NCBI GenBank assembly: GCA_021205755.1
Contig: JAJPWX010000113.1
Location: forward strand, 1 to 63,810
Length of the DNA: 63,810 nt
Reading direction: 5' to 3'
Source: Lachnospiraceae bacterium
GTDB taxonomy: Bacteria > Bacillota > Clostridia > Lachnospirales > Lachnospiraceae
A model generated the notes under the pieces. The model was given only the letters and a program-made list of their open reading frames with translations, did not search any database and was not told where the DNA came from. The translations under genes were made by a program, and so were the position numbers. Positions 35,521 to 44,640 of this stretch are shown here, piece by piece. Each line of letters starts with the position of its first letter. Within the stretch, counting starts at the first letter, position 1.

Positions 35521-36531
35521 TTATCGAATTCGCTTTACCGACTCTCCCGGCAGAAACGTCCCTTCGATGAGTATGTGCTCGATGAGCATCGTCTTCGGCT
35601 TCTCAATCAGGCCGACGAGCTGCTCGGCCGCGACTTTGCCGATTTCCGCTGTCGCCTGGTGAATCGTCGTCATCTTCGGCCGCAGAATACGATCCATCGG
35701 AATGCCGTCATAACCGACGATCGAAATATCCTCCGGAATTTTCAGCCCCTTTTCACGGATCGCCCGCATCCCTCCCACGGCCGCGTAATCATCTGGGTAA
35801 AAAATACAGGTAGGCGGATCCGGCAGCTCTAGTAGCTCACGTGTAATCGCGCGGGCAGCGGCTGTATCCCGGTAATCCGCCTCCCGGATATACGCGTCCG
35901 GAATCTCAATCCCATGCTCCGCCAGAGAGCGGTAAAAGCCGCCCTTGCGGCTACGGGTGACGGAAGAATCAGCGCCATGTATGTAAGCAATTTTCGTATG
36001 CCCCATGGAACATACATAACTGACCAGGGCGGTCATCCCTTTTACATTATCCGAAACGACCGCAATCCGGTTGTCAAATACATGATCCAGGGTCACAACC
36101 GGCACTTCGCTGCGAATCAGCGCATGCACATCCGGATTGTAAAAGTCGGTACAGGCAATCAGCACGCCATCTACCTGGCGAAAATGGCAGTACTCGGAAT
36201 AGTTCATCCGCTGATCCGCCAAATGCTTATTGATAAAAGTGATGTCATACCCACTGTGCTCCGCCTGTCGCCGGAAGCTGTCCAATACCGGTGAAAAGAA
36301 ATCATGCGTCAGGCCGCTCTGTGCCTCATCTTCATAGAGAATGCCCAGATTCCAGCTACGATTTCTCTGTGCCACACGGGTGACTGTAGTGGGCAGGTAA
36401 CCGGCCGCCTCCGCTGCTTCCCGTACCCGCCGTTTGGTGTCTTCTCCGATATCGCTGTAGTCATTCAACGCTTTACTGACCGTCGCTACAGATACCCCAC
36501 AGATCTTCGCCAGATCTTTCATTGAAACCAT
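35521..36531 (-). CDS. LacI-family regulator, likely of cellobiose phosphorylase
   Basis: The N-terminal HTH (MKDLAKICGVSVATVSKALN) and hinge precede a sugar-binding domain (SWNLGILYEDEAQSGLTHDFF, GVLIACTDFYN, SIVGYDGIPM). I place the start at 36531 (MVSMKDLA); the frame stays open to 36633 without a clear ribosome site, giving an unusual 34-residue extension if used. It is divergent from the GH94 gene, and both upstream regions share an operator-like 16-mer, so it probably represses itself and that gene until a beta-glucoside such as cellobiose binds. Confidence 0.88.
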   Translation of the reverse strand: MVSMKDLAKICGVSVATVSKALNDYSDIGEDTKRRVREAAEAAGYLPTTVTRVAQRNRSWNLGILYEDEAQSGLTHDFFSPVLDSFRRQAEHSGYDITFINKHLADQRMNYSEYCHFRQVDGVLIACTDFYNPDVHALIRSEVPVVTLDHVFDNRIAVVSDNVKGMTALVSYVCSMGHTKIAYIHGADSSVTRSRKGGFYRSLAEHGIEIPDAYIREADYRDTAAARAITRELLELPDPPTCIFYPDDYAAVGGMRAIREKGLKIPEDISIVGYDGIPMDRILRPKMTTIHQATAEIGKVAAEQLVGLIEKPKTMLIEHILIEGTFLPGESVKRIR

Positions 36532-36674
36532 TGTTGTTCCCCAATCTGCCTCTCTGACGGAACTTTCCGGCGCTGTTGCTTCATCCTCTGACTCCGCTCG
36601 CCGAATGCCGCCAACCTCATCTTCCAGTTCCATCAGGCAAAAAATCGCTGCCCGGACGTTTGTCCGTTCCGCTT

Positions 36675-36690
36675 TTACTTAAACGTTTTC
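36675..36690. promoter_or_regulatory. Operator-like site upstream of the LacI gene
   Basis: ttacttaaacgttttc lies just downstream of the predicted lacI-type promoter (minus strand TTGAAA at 36729-36734, 16-bp spacer, TAAAAT at 36707-36712). It matches 15 of 16 bases of the site before the GH94 gene. The central CG flanked by A/T is typical of LacI-family operators. Confidence 0.6.
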
Positions 36691-36834
36691 GTATTCATAC
36701 CTCCCTATTTTACTACTATTTTCGAAAATTTCAAGGGGATTTTCGTGAATCTGTCAATTATTTTTCACAAAAGTTTCGTAAAACCATCCCGTCCGCAGCG
36801 AAAAAAATCCCTTGGCGACAATTCAAAATAATGG

Positions 36835-36863
36835 TTGCTTTTCCAGAAAATATAGGATATACT
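36835..36863 (+). promoter_or_regulatory. Promoter of cellobiose phosphorylase
   Basis: TTGCTT, a 17-bp spacer and TATACT; the start would be near 36870. The operator-like site lies about 30 bp downstream, where a bound repressor would block elongation or initiation. Confidence 0.65.
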
Positions 36864-36897
36864 AGGGCTGAATTAAGTCAAATCAGATTTCGGGAAT

Positions 36898-36913
36898 TTA
36901 CTTAATCGTTTTC
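36898..36913. promoter_or_regulatory. Operator-like site upstream of cellobiose phosphorylase
   Basis: ttacttaatcgttttc differs at one base from the site in front of the LacI gene. It lies between the promoter and the ATG at 36977. Confidence 0.6.
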
Positions 36914-36976
36914 ATTCCGCGCAGGCACAGCTGCTGTTATTACGCGGGAATAAAACCAAAAAAGGAGAGAATAATT

Positions 36977-39412
36977 ATGAAATTCGGTTACTTCGACGAC
37001 GCGAACCGCGAATACGTCATCACCACTCCAAAGACACCGCTGCCCTGGATCAATTATCTGGGCTGCAATGATTTCTTTTCTCTGGTATCGAATACCTGCG
37101 GCGGCTACAGCTTTTATAAGGACGCGAAGCTTCTTCGTATCACCCGGTATCGTTACAATGATGTTCCCTACGACATGAACGGCAAATATTACTATATCAA
37201 GGACGGGGATACCGTCTGGAATCCCGGATGGAAGCCGACCCAGACCGACCTGGACTCCTATGAGTGCCACCACGGCATCGGCTACAGCCGATTTCTCGCA
37301 TCCAAGAACGGCGTCAGTGCGGATCTGCTGGCATTTGTCCCGATGGACGCTTCCTGTGAGGTCAATTCTCTCACGTTGAAAAATACCTCCGATCAGACAA
37401 AATCCCTGAAGCTGTTTTCCTATATTGAATTCTGCCTCTGGAACGCGGTAGACGATATGACCAACTACCAGCGAAACCTGAGCACTGGTGAAGTAGAGAT
37501 TGTAGACTCTGTGATCTATCACAAGACGGAGTACCGCGAGCGCCGCAATCACTACGCATACTCTGCAGTGAATGCTCCGGTGGCATCCTTTGACACCAGC
37601 CGCGACAGCTTTATCGGCGCTTACCGTGACGCGTCCAATCCGGCAGCAGTGGAAAATGGCAAATGTGAGAATTCCGTTGCCAGCGGATGGTATCCAATCG
37701 CGGCGCACCAGATTGATGTGACGCTGGCTCCTGGCGAGGAGAAAAACATTGTCTTCCTGCTCGGCTACGCGGAGCTTCCGAACGACCAGAAATGGGAGGC
37801 GCCCGGCATCATTAATAAGACGCCAGCAAAAGAGCTGATCGCCCGTTTTGACACGAAAGAAAAAGTAGACGCCTCCTTTGCGGCGCTGAACGCATACTGG
37901 GAGAGCCTGCTTTCGAAATACCATGTAGAATCCAAAGATGAAAAAGTAAACCGCATGGTCAATATCTGGAACCAGTACCAGTGCATGGTGACCTTCAATA
38001 TGTCCCGCTCGGCTTCCTACTATGAGTCCGGCACAGGCCGCGGCATGGGCTTCCGTGATTCCTGCCAGGATCTGCTTGGCTTCGTGCATCTGATTCCGGA
38101 GCGCGCCCGCGAGCGTATCATTGATATCGCTTCCACCCAGTTCGCGGACGGCAGCGCGTACCATCAGTACCAGCCGCTGACCAAGAAGGGCAATATGGAC
38201 ATCGGCAGCGGCTTCAACGACGACCCGCTCTGGCTGATCGCCGGTACCTCCGCATACATAAAGGAAAGCGGCGATTATTCCATCCTCGACGAGATGGTTC
38301 CGTTCGACAACGACGAATCGACCGCGGTTCCGCTCTTCGAGCATCTGACCCGCTCGTTTAACTACATCGTAACGCACAAAGGCCCGCACGATCTGCCGCT
38401 GATCGGCCGTGCGGACTGGAATGACTGCCTGAACCTGAACTGCTTCTCCGACACGCCTGGTGAATCCTTCCAGACCACCGGACCGTCTGAAGGACCGGTC
38501 GCTGAGTCTGTATTCATCGCCGGTATGTTTGTCAAATACGGCCGCGAGTACGCTGAGCTTTGCCGCCGTCTTGGAAAAGACGACCTGGCAGCTTCCGCAG
38601 AAAAAGAAGTACAGGCGATGTACGATGCGGTACTTACCGCTGGCTGGGACGGCGAGTGGTTTGTCCGCGCTTATGACGCACAGTCACAGAAGATCGGCTC
38701 CAAAGAGTGTGAGGAAGGTCAGATCTACATTGAGCCGCAGGGCTTCTGCGTCATGGCTGGCATCGGCGTAGAGGAAGGCCAGGCCGTGAAAGCACTGGAT
38801 TCCGTAAAAGAACGTCTCGATACCAAATACGGCATCATGCTCCTGCAGCCTGCTTACACGAAGTATTACCTGAATCTTGGCGAGGTTTCCTCTTATCCGC
38901 CAGGATACAAAGAGAATGCTGGTATTTTCTGCCACAACAACCCGTGGGTATCCATCGCAGAGACCGTAGTTGGCCGCGGAAACCGCGCGTTTGAGATCTA
39001 CCGCAAAACCTGCCCTGCTTATATTGAGGACATCAGCGAGATTCACCGCACAGAGCCGTATGTATACTCTCAGATGGTAGCCGGCGCAGATGCTCCGCGT
39101 CACGGCGAAGCAAAGAACAGCTGGCTGACCGGTACAGCTGCCTGGACTTTCGTGGATATTTCACAGGCCATCCTCGGCATCCAGCCGCAGTTCGACGGAC
39201 TCGGCATTGACCCGTGCGTACCGGAAGGCTTTGGCGACTTTACCATCAGCAGAAGCTTCCGCGGCGCGACCTACGACATCCGCGTCGAAAACCCGAACAA
39301 TGTCCAGAAAGGCATTGCGAAGCTGATCGTAGACGGCCAGGAGATCGAAGGAAATGTCGTACCATTTGCGGAAGGCAAGACCCATTATGAAGTAACCGCA
39401 ATTATGGGTTAA
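36977..39412 (+). CDS. Cellobiose phosphorylase, GH94
   Basis: Intracellular enzyme that splits cellobiose with phosphate into glucose 1-phosphate and glucose, saving ATP. Length (811) equals known cellobiose phosphorylases. The N-terminal block [18 protein letters not shown], the [15 protein letters not shown] region, the general-acid Asp in [14 protein letters not shown], and [19 protein letters not shown] are diagnostic. There is no signal peptide. AAAGGAGAG lies before the ATG. The gene stands alone, under the divergent LacI regulator; no cellobiose transporter is next to it. Confidence 0.95.
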   Translation: MKFGYFDDANREYVITTPKTPLPWINYLGCNDFFSLVSNTCGGYSFYKDAKLLRITRYRYNDVPYDMNGKYYYIKDGDTVWNPGWKPTQTDLDSYECHHGIGYSRFLASKNGVSADLLAFVPMDASCEVNSLTLKNTSDQTKSLKLFSYIEFCLWNAVDDMTNYQRNLSTGEVEIVDSVIYHKTEYRERRNHYAYSAVNAPVASFDTSRDSFIGAYRDASNPAAVENGKCENSVASGWYPIAAHQIDVTLAPGEEKNIVFLLGYAELPNDQKWEAPGIINKTPAKELIARFDTKEKVDASFAALNAYWESLLSKYHVESKDEKVNRMVNIWNQYQCMVTFNMSRSASYYESGTGRGMGFRDSCQDLLGFVHLIPERARERIIDIASTQFADGSAYHQYQPLTKKGNMDIGSGFNDDPLWLIAGTSAYIKESGDYSILDEMVPFDNDESTAVPLFEHLTRSFNYIVTHKGPHDLPLIGRADWNDCLNLNCFSDTPGESFQTTGPSEGPVAESVFIAGMFVKYGREYAELCRRLGKDDLAASAEKEVQAMYDAVLTAGWDGEWFVRAYDAQSQKIGSKECEEGQIYIEPQGFCVMAGIGVEEGQAVKALDSVKERLDTKYGIMLLQPAYTKYYLNLGEVSSYPPGYKENAGIFCHNNPWVSIAETVVGRGNRAFEIYRKTCPAYIEDISEIHRTEPYVYSQMVAGADAPRHGEAKNSWLTGTAAWTFVDISQAILGIQPQFDGLGIDPCVPEGFGDFTISRSFRGATYDIRVENPNNVQKGIAKLIVDGQEIEGNVVPFAEGKTHYEVTAIMG

Positions 39413-39476
39413 TTCGTACATCCATTCAGAACAGCAGCGAAGCATAGATCTATAGATTCATTATGAATCAGAAAAA

Positions 39477-39512
39477 AGGAGGAGAACCCAGCGCGGCTCT
39501 CCTCCTCTTTTT
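39477..39512 (+). terminator. Terminator after cellobiose phosphorylase
   Basis: aggaggaga (39477-39485) pairs with tctcctcct (39498-39506), followed by a T-run. A-rich sequence on the left allows use from both sides, as the next gene reads in the opposite direction. Confidence 0.8.
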
Positions 39513-39528
39513 CTATCGTTACCTGTTT

Positions 39529-40161
39529 TTAATCTTTCCACACGAAGCCTTCCGCTACCTTCTGCCCGACCTCACGGGGCGTATCCAGCTCCTGTGCCTC
39601 TGCCAGATCTGCCTCCGCGCGGTACTCTCTCACCTGCACGCAAAAGCACTGATAATCCCCCACTACATAATGATAAATATCACAGTACTCCTCTGAGGAG
39701 TCGTCCACCAATATGATATAGAGATAATCCATTGACAGCGTATACACCGCACTGGTCGTAATCTGCGCGTTCACGTTATCATAAAGCAGATTGTTCGTCA
39801 GCATATCGCGAAGCTGCTCATAATCCTGCCGGGAATAATTCGTCTCCAGGTAGCTGCAGGAAATCGTGGAGGTCTCCTGTCCTTCCTCACTTGTCTCCAG
39901 CCGATACACCTCTTCCTCCTCGGTACTCAGCTCCTCATCCAGGCACCAGCCCTCTTCCATGGTATAAGTTCCCGGCGACTCTTCCTCTTCCGTCAGCGGC
40001 TGCTCATCCTCCGCAACGCTGCCGCCCGCTCCGGCTCCCGCCTCCTCCGCCAGCACAAGCCTTGCGCTCACACAGCCAGCACAAGCCATCGCCAGAAGCC
40101 AGCAGGCAACCGCCGCCGCAAACTTTTTTACCTTCCATATCCGTTCTCTTTTCATCCTCAT
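39529..40161 (-). CDS. Secreted or lipid-anchored acidic protein, unknown
   Basis: The N-terminus RMKRERIWKVKKF followed by AAAVACWLLAMACAGC is a signal sequence; two Cys could serve as an imperfect lipobox. An acidic, low-complexity segment (EDEQPLTEEEESPG) precedes a compact domain with regular beta-like strands (STISCSYLETNYS, TTSAVYTLSMDYLYIILVD, YCDIYHYVVGDYQCFCVQV). I do not recognise the family. It has its own promoter (GTGACA, 17 bp, TATACT). Confidence 0.75.
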   Translation of the reverse strand: MRMKRERIWKVKKFAAAVACWLLAMACAGCVSARLVLAEEAGAGAGGSVAEDEQPLTEEEESPGTYTMEEGWCLDEELSTEEEEVYRLETSEEGQETSTISCSYLETNYSRQDYEQLRDMLTNNLLYDNVNAQITTSAVYTLSMDYLYIILVDDSSEEYCDIYHYVVGDYQCFCVQVREYRAEADLAEAQELDTPREVGQKVAEGFVWKD

Positions 40162-40227
40162 TCCGACATCTCCTAAAATAGAATGATCAGCGGGTTCACG
40201 TTCAGAACCGCCTCTGTATTTATATAC

Positions 40228-40256
40228 AGTATAATATCATATCTAAGAAATGTCAC
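40228..40256 (-). promoter_or_regulatory. Promoter of the secreted acidic protein
   Basis: Minus strand GTGACA, a 17-bp spacer and TATACT, about 67 bp before the start at 40161. Confidence 0.7.
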
Positions 40257-40299
40257 GAGAATGTTTTCTTAAGATTATGAACAAATCCAGAACAGCATC

Positions 40300-40354
40300 G
40301 AAATGAAAAAACAGCCTGTGCAGGTTTACCTGCTAAGGGCTGTTTTTTCATTTC
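40300..40354. terminator. Large bidirectional terminator
   Basis: A perfect 17-bp inverted repeat (gaaatgaaaaaacagcc with its complement, 40300-40316/40338-40354) encloses an inner hairpin (gcaggt/acctgc). A- and T-runs on both sides make it work in either direction. It insulates the secreted-protein promoter from the repeat block that follows. Confidence 0.85.
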
Positions 40355-40356
40355 GG

Positions 40357-40587
40357 GATGGGCGGGCGCTGAACGTCCAGTGGACGTTCGCTTAGCGCCG
40401 ACCGAAGTGGAACGGAGACGCCCATCAAGCCACAGGTGCTGAGCGCCAGTGGCGCTCGTTTAGCACCGACCGGAGCGGCAGCGGAGAATAAGACGCGTTA
40501 GCGGCTTATAGCCTGCAAAGCAGGCGTCGCTGGACGTCCAGTGGACGTCCGCTTAGCGACGACCGAAGCGGAGCGTAGACCTGTGGC
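40357..40587 (+). repeat. Multi-hairpin block with three covarying stem-in-stem palindromes
   Basis: Units lie at 40365-40399, 40435-40467 and 40526-40560. Outer arms are ggcgct/agcgcc, ggtgct/agcacc and gtcgct/agcgac. Inner arms are gaacgtcc/ggacgttc, gagcgcc/ggcgctc and ggacgtcc/ggacgtcc. Every change in one arm is compensated in the other, while the loop (agt), the 3' bulge (gctt or gttt) and a tail starting gaccg stay fixed. Unit one is enclosed by gatgggcg/cgcccatc (40357-40364/40419-40426). Units two and three are enclosed by gccacaggt/acctgtggc (40429-40437/40579-40587). Between them lie two more hairpins (ataag/cttat and gcctgc/gcaggc). It lies before ymxH and overlaps no gene. Confidence 0.85.
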
Positions 40588-40675
40588 CTTGCTGTTCGTC
40601 ATTACGTCATCTCCTCACCCTCCGTCACCTCCCACTGTTCTCCGGCATACGATAAAAGAAAAAGGCTGCTTTGCC

Positions 40676-40966
40676 ATGAATGATTCTTTGCCCTCTCCTC
40701 CCCCGCCGATGCGCTACTGTAACCTGCGTCAGAAGGAAGCCATCAATATCTGCACCTGCCGGACGCTCGGCTGCGTCAGCGATCTGGAAATTGATCCGCA
40801 CACCGGGTGCGTTCTCTCCCTGATCCTTCCCGGAGAGGGGAAGCTGTGCTGGTTTCTCGGCCGCGAATTTGACTATGTGATTCCCTGGCGCTGCATTGCC
40901 CGTATCGGCGCGGATATCATTCTCGTCGAAGTCGATGAAGAAACGATCCGCAGGAAGTGTGAGTGA
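40676..40966 (+). CDS. ymxH: YlmC/YmxH family PRC-barrel protein
   Basis: The core MRYCNLRQKEAINICTCRTL, then GCVSDLEIDPHTGCVLSLIL, and IPWRCIARIGADIILVEVDEE match YlmC/YmxH, a small PRC-barrel family of sporulating Firmicutes whose gene usually follows sigG. The frame is open from 40541, but that part is repeat-derived. I use the ATG at 40676; the family start at MRYC (40709) has no ribosome site. Here the gene is inverted and converges on sigG. Confidence 0.85.
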   Translation: MNDSLPSPPPPMRYCNLRQKEAINICTCRTLGCVSDLEIDPHTGCVLSLILPGEGKLCWFLGREFDYVIPWRCIARIGADIILVEVDEETIRRKCE

Positions 40967-40991
40967 CACACACATGCTCCATATCAAATGA

Positions 40992-41018
40992 GCAGGCTTC
41001 CGAAAGCCCGCCGTTTTT
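40992..41018. terminator. Terminator between ymxH and sigG
   Basis: gcaggctt (40992-40999) pairs imperfectly with aagcccgc (41004-41011), one mismatch, followed by a T-run on the plus strand. It lies between the convergent stops of ymxH and sigG. Confidence 0.65.
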
Positions 41019-41026
41019 GCGCCGTG

Positions 41027-41803
41027 CTAATTCAGAAAATTCCGCATGGATTTCAATGCGTTTTTTTCAAGACGGCTGACCTGCGCCTGCGAAATGCCGA
41101 TCTCAGAGGCTACCTCCATCTGCGTTTTTCCCTCATAGAAGCGCAGCTCAATGATATGTTTTTCCCGCTCCGGCAGGCGTTCAAGCGCCTCGCGCAGGGA
41201 GATGGACTCGACCCAGTTTTCTTCCCGGTTTTTCTTGTCACTGATCTGATCCATGACATAGAGCGTGTCTCCTCCCTCCGTGTAAACCGGGTCGTAAAGG
41301 CTTACCGGACTTTGAATGGCATCAAGCGCATTGACAATCTCCTCGCTGGATATACCGATCTCGTCCGCGATTTCATTGACCGTCGGCTCCCGCTGGTTTT
41401 GTTTGGTATAAGATTCCTTTGCATAAATCGCTTTGTACGCGGTGTCCCGCAGGGAACGGCTAACCCGAATCGAATTGTTGTCCCGCAGATAACGGCGAAT
41501 CTCCCCGATAATCATCGGCACCGCGTAGGTTGAAAATTTTACATTCTGTCCGGTATCAAAGTTATCGATCGCTTTCATCAGCCCGATACAGCCGATCTGA
41601 AAAAGATCATCCACATTTTCGTTGCTGTTGGAAAAACGCCGGATGACACTGAGTACCAGCCGCAGATTTCCCTTGATGTACAGTTCCCTCGCATTCTCAT
41701 CGCCTTTCTGAATCTGTTCAAATAAAAAATCCTTCTCTTCGCTTGTCAGAATCGGGAGGCGCGAGGTATTGACGCCGCAAATTTCCACCTTAGTAAATGC
41801 CAT
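41027..41803 (-). CDS. sigG: Forespore sigma factor SigG
   Basis: Late forespore sigma factor. MAFTKVEICGVNTSRLPIL is the conserved N-terminus; region 2 reads NVDDLFQIGCIGLMKAIDNFD, followed by YAVPMIIGEIRRYLRDN; region 4 ends GKTQMEVASEIGISQAQVSRLE. I use the ATG at 41803 (GGAGG nine bases upstream) and reject 41878. It follows sigE, as in other spore formers. Confidence 0.96.
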   Translation of the reverse strand: MAFTKVEICGVNTSRLPILTSEEKDFLFEQIQKGDENARELYIKGNLRLVLSVIRRFSNSNENVDDLFQIGCIGLMKAIDNFDTGQNVKFSTYAVPMIIGEIRRYLRDNNSIRVSRSLRDTAYKAIYAKESYTKQNQREPTVNEIADEIGISSEEIVNALDAIQSPVSLYDPVYTEGGDTLYVMDQISDKKNREENWVESISLREALERLPEREKHIIELRFYEGKTQMEVASEIGISQAQVSRLEKNALKSMRNFLN

Positions 41804-41939
41804 GTGAATCATCCTCCAGTTCCTGTCAGGAATCTGCCCAGGCCATCCCTGACTTTTGTTCCTGATAGAATGATTCACTTTTTGCGGCGCGGCTATGCGC
41901 GCCTGCGGAAAATAAAAAAAATTTCAGGCCTTGACAATC

Positions 41940-42692
41940 TCACCTGGGAAACGCATCCAGCCTTGCGATCTCGCACCGCAGCCTCTTGATGATGCGCTTC
42001 TCAAGACGGGAAATGTAGGACTGCGAAATGCCCAGCAGATCCGCAACTTCTTTCTGCGTTTTTTCCTGCCCGTCCTTCGTATTAAGCCCAAAGCGCAGGC
42101 AGACTATCGTCTGTTCCCGCTTGGAAAGCTTGCTGATCGCGTTCTGAAGAATCTTATACTCTGCTTCCGTCTCCATATCGCGTGAAATCACGTCCTCATC
42201 CGTACCCAGAATATCCGACAGCAAAAGCTCATTCCCGTCCCAGTCGGTATTCAGCGGTTCCTCGATGGAGACCTCCATTTTCGTTTTGCTGTTTCGCCGC
42301 AGGTACATCAGAATCTCATTTTCGATGCAGCGGGAGGCATACGTGGCCAGCTTGATTTTTTTCTCCGGGTTAAACGTATTAATGCCCTTAATCAGTCCAA
42401 TGGTACCGATGGATACCAGATCCTCGACGCCCACTCCCGTATTGTCAAATTTTTTCGCTATGTATACGACGAGCCGCAGATTATGCTCGATCAGTTCTTT
42501 CCTCGCCCGCTGGTCATCCTCCTGTCCGATTGCGGAAAGAAGGATATGCTCCTCTTCCTGGTTCAGCGGCGGCGGAAGGACCTCCGTACCCCCGATGTAA
42601 TGGCTGTCTCCCGGATGTGGAAAAAGCACTTCCGCTGCCCCGGCTGCCATTTTAAATTGAAAACGCTGTGGAACTGCTACTTTTACAACCAT
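41940..42692 (-). CDS. sigE: Mother-cell sigma factor SigE
   Basis: Early mother-cell sigma factor, made as a pro-protein. The N-terminal pro-sequence and [13 protein letters not shown] precede region 2 ([20 protein letters not shown]) and region 4 ([24 protein letters not shown]). The ATG at 42692 has GAGGAG eight bases upstream; the longer frame starting at 42788 lies in spoIIGA. SpoIIGA, encoded just upstream, removes the pro-sequence. Confidence 0.96.
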   Translation of the reverse strand: MVVKVAVPQRFQFKMAAGAAEVLFPHPGDSHYIGGTEVLPPPLNQEEEHILLSAIGQEDDQRARKELIEHNLRLVVYIAKKFDNTGVGVEDLVSIGTIGLIKGINTFNPEKKIKLATYASRCIENEILMYLRRNSKTKMEVSIEEPLNTDWDGNELLLSDILGTDEDVISRDMETEAEYKILQNAISKLSKREQTIVCLRFGLNTKDGQEKTQKEVADLLGISQSYISRLEKRIIKRLRCEIARLDAFPR

Positions 42693-42711
42693 AAAGATAA
42701 CTCCTCTTTTT

Positions 42712-42735
42712 TTATTCCCGCGAAGCAACGAGCCA
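42712..42735 (+). repeat. 24-bp fragment of the palindrome family between spoIIGA and sigE
   Basis: These 24 bases are identical to the reverse complement of 1652-1675, the edge of insertion B. They end three bases before the spoIIGA stop, in the 46-bp spacer to sigE. Only the edge of the element is present; the palindromes that follow it elsewhere are missing. Confidence 0.75.
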
Positions 42736-42738
42736 GGC

Positions 42739-43524
42739 TCACGGCGCATGCTCTGGATGAACGATGACCCGATATCCATTCCCGGCACTCACCTTTCCCT
42801 CATAAAGGGCAATCACCGGCCGGCGAATCACCCGGCTTCCACGCCGCATCGTCACAGTCATCTCATCGAATGTCACCCCGCGCAGCCAGCCGCTGTCCGT
42901 CCCGAGACTGTGGTAGGGAATCAGGCAAAAGCCCTGCCGCTCCTCCCAGCCGTCGCCAAGCAGGGGCGCAACCGCCTGTTCCTCCGCGATGCTGACCGGA
43001 TGGCCCGTCATCGGCTCTGTGAGGAGATTTCCCGTATCAAGAAGCCCCTCCAGTGCCAGGTTCCGATTTTCCAGAGAAATCTGAACCATCGCCGTATTTT
43101 CGGCAACACGGATTTTCTTTTGCAGAAAGGCGGATAGAACAGATATAGCCGCATATGCCGCAAAAAAAGCCGCCGTCAGCGGCAGGGGCAGCAGCGCAGT
43201 GATTGCTTCCAACGCACCGCCAAAGAAGACCGTCACCGCCAGCAGACAAAGGGTGGCGCTCAGATTCCCACGCCACTCCTTTCGAAGCGGCCGTCTCCAG
43301 AACGTGAAAGCGGCAGCGGCGCAGAAGCAAACCGGATAAAGCCCTGGCCATCCAAGACAAATCAGCACCGACATCCACGCTGCCCCTGCCAGGCTTCCCA
43401 GAACCAGCCGGAAACACGAAGGCGACGCCCGGCTGAGTTTCCCGGCTGCCAAAAGCAGCAGAAACCCGCAAAAAAACTGTTCCAGGAAAAACTGATCTAT
43501 GTAGAATTCATAATACATCTGCAT
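42739..43524 (-). CDS. spoIIGA: SpoIIGA aspartic protease for pro-SigE
   Basis: Membrane protease that activates pro-sigma-E at the septum. The N-terminal half has about five membrane segments ([39 protein letters not shown]). The C-terminal domain contains [17 protein letters not shown], the Asp-Thr-Gly active-site motif of retropepsin-like dimers. Length (261) is slightly short. sigE follows after 46 bp. The promoter upstream has the long spoIIG-type spacer. Confidence 0.93.
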   Translation of the reverse strand: MQMYYEFYIDQFFLEQFFCGFLLLLAAGKLSRASPSCFRLVLGSLAGAAWMSVLICLGWPGLYPVCFCAAAAFTFWRRPLRKEWRGNLSATLCLLAVTVFFGGALEAITALLPLPLTAAFFAAYAAISVLSAFLQKKIRVAENTAMVQISLENRNLALEGLLDTGNLLTEPMTGHPVSIAEEQAVAPLLGDGWEERQGFCLIPYHSLGTDSGWLRGVTFDEMTVTMRRGSRVIRRPVIALYEGKVSAGNGYRVIVHPEHAP

Positions 43525-43565
43525 CCTCCGAATCGGTTTTCCTGCGTCCTTCCTGAATTTTTAGT

Positions 43566-43598
43566 CCGATAGGGAAGTTCGGAGAACTTTCCTATTGG
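43566..43598. repeat. Long hairpin in the spoIIGA leader
   Basis: Arms 43566-43580 and 43584-43598 pair over 15 bp (two wobbles) with loop gga. It lies between the predicted transcription start (about 43624) and the spoIIGA ATG. There is no T-run; it may stabilise the leader or belong to the palindrome family, whose hairpin at 1536-1560 has the same loop. Confidence 0.6.
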
Positions 43599-43630
43599 AA
43601 CAAAAACCCTCCGCGGCTGTATCTGTTGCC

Positions 43631-43664
43631 AGTATACTCCGCAGAGGGTTCACAATTTGTCAAA
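43631..43664 (-). promoter_or_regulatory. spoIIG-type promoter with 21-bp spacer and Spo0A box
   Basis: The minus strand reads TTGACA (43658-43663), 21 bp, TATACT (43631-43636). A spacer of 21 is too long for ordinary sigma-A promoters but matches the known spoIIG promoter (22 bp in B. subtilis), which needs Spo0A. The plus strand over the -35 reads atttgtcaaaaa, one base off the 0A box TTGTCGAA. Confidence 0.75.
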
Positions 43665-43820
43665 AACAGGGGGCTTATTCGATTTTTTTTACGACCTTCC
43701 AAACGAAAAAAAGACAAAAAGACAACTCTTTCGACCCATACGAGTTCTTCCTCACCTGAACCTTTCCAGTTAATACGTTTTAGCCCTGCGCATGCAGAAA
43801 TGTGTTGTCAGACCATGTCT

Positions 43821-44570
43821 TTACTTCAGCACAGAGAGGACCTGCGCCACAAGAGGAGCTTCCATCTGTCCCGGTGCGGAGGACGCCGCCGCCGTCGCAA
43901 AGGTTACCGCCGATCCGGTCAGGGTTCCGGCCAGCCGGCTGATACCTCCCAGACACCCCATGGACATCACAATATAAGGCCGGTCCGCGTACTGCATTTT
44001 CATCTCAACCGCCGCCTGCAGAAGCTTCAGGACATCCGCTTCCTTCCTGGGCATCACGGCCGCTTTCGTCACATCCGCGCCCAGCTCCTGCATCCTGTAC
44101 AGCAGATGAACCAGCGTTTCTGGTTCCGGCGTCTGCGCAAAATCATGGAACGAGGCGATCACCTTCGCTCCATTCTCCTGCAGTTCCCGGCATAGCTTTC
44201 GCAGGAATTCCTCCCCGCGGTTATACTCCAGATCAACAAAATCCGCCGCCTGGGCACGCGCCGCACGTCGGTTGCACGCAGCGTATTCCTCCAGGGAAAT
44301 GGCGCGCTCCCCGCCCTCCGCTTTCGTGCGGAACGTAAACAAAAGCGGCACATCCGGCATCCGCTCGCGCAGAACCGTCAGTTCTTCGATGGGATCTCCG
44401 TCATAGTAGTCCGCGCGCAATTCCACCAAATCGCAGGGAACCGCCCGTACCTTCTCCAGCTGCTCCTCCAGCCCGACCAGGTCACGCGCAGTGATCGGAA
44501 CACAGATTTTGGGAACTCCATCTCCCAGGGTTAAACTTCGGACAGTAACGGTAACAGGATTCAAAATCAT
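43821..44570 (-). CDS. aroD: Type I 3-dehydroquinate dehydratase
   Basis: Third step of the shikimate pathway, using a Lys Schiff base. KICVPITARDLVGLEEQ and DLVELRADYYDGD form the N-terminal strand and Glu/Arg region. SFHDFAQTP carries the catalytic His, GADVTKAAVMPR the Schiff-base Lys, and MSMGCLGGISRLAG closes the site. It is divergent from aroE, with 170 bp between them. Its placement between ftsZ and spoIIGA is unusual. Confidence 0.95.
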   Translation of the reverse strand: MILNPVTVTVRSLTLGDGVPKICVPITARDLVGLEEQLEKVRAVPCDLVELRADYYDGDPIEELTVLRERMPDVPLLFTFRTKAEGGERAISLEEYAACNRRAARAQAADFVDLEYNRGEEFLRKLCRELQENGAKVIASFHDFAQTPEPETLVHLLYRMQELGADVTKAAVMPRKEADVLKLLQAAVEMKMQYADRPYIVMSMGCLGGISRLAGTLTGSAVTFATAAASSAPGQMEAPLVAQVLSVLK

Positions 44571-44640
44571 TCTCCCCTTTCTCTACTATTTATAGATTTG
44601 TTATGTAACCTATGGACTCTCAATTCTGCCAGAGATGGGC

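Noticed and set aside
36680-36703. Seven-codon leader peptide before the LacI gene
   Set aside because: An ATG follows GGGAGG but at a spacing of one base, too close for efficient start, and the peptide has no attenuation logic.
40365-40560. Integron attC sites
   Set aside because: Stem-loop form is similar, but the conserved GTTRRRY/RYYYAAC ends are missing and no integron integrase or cassette genes flank the block.
40357-40587. CRISPR array
   Set aside because: Only three units, unequal spacing, and each unit is itself a palindrome with changing stems; no cas genes are present.
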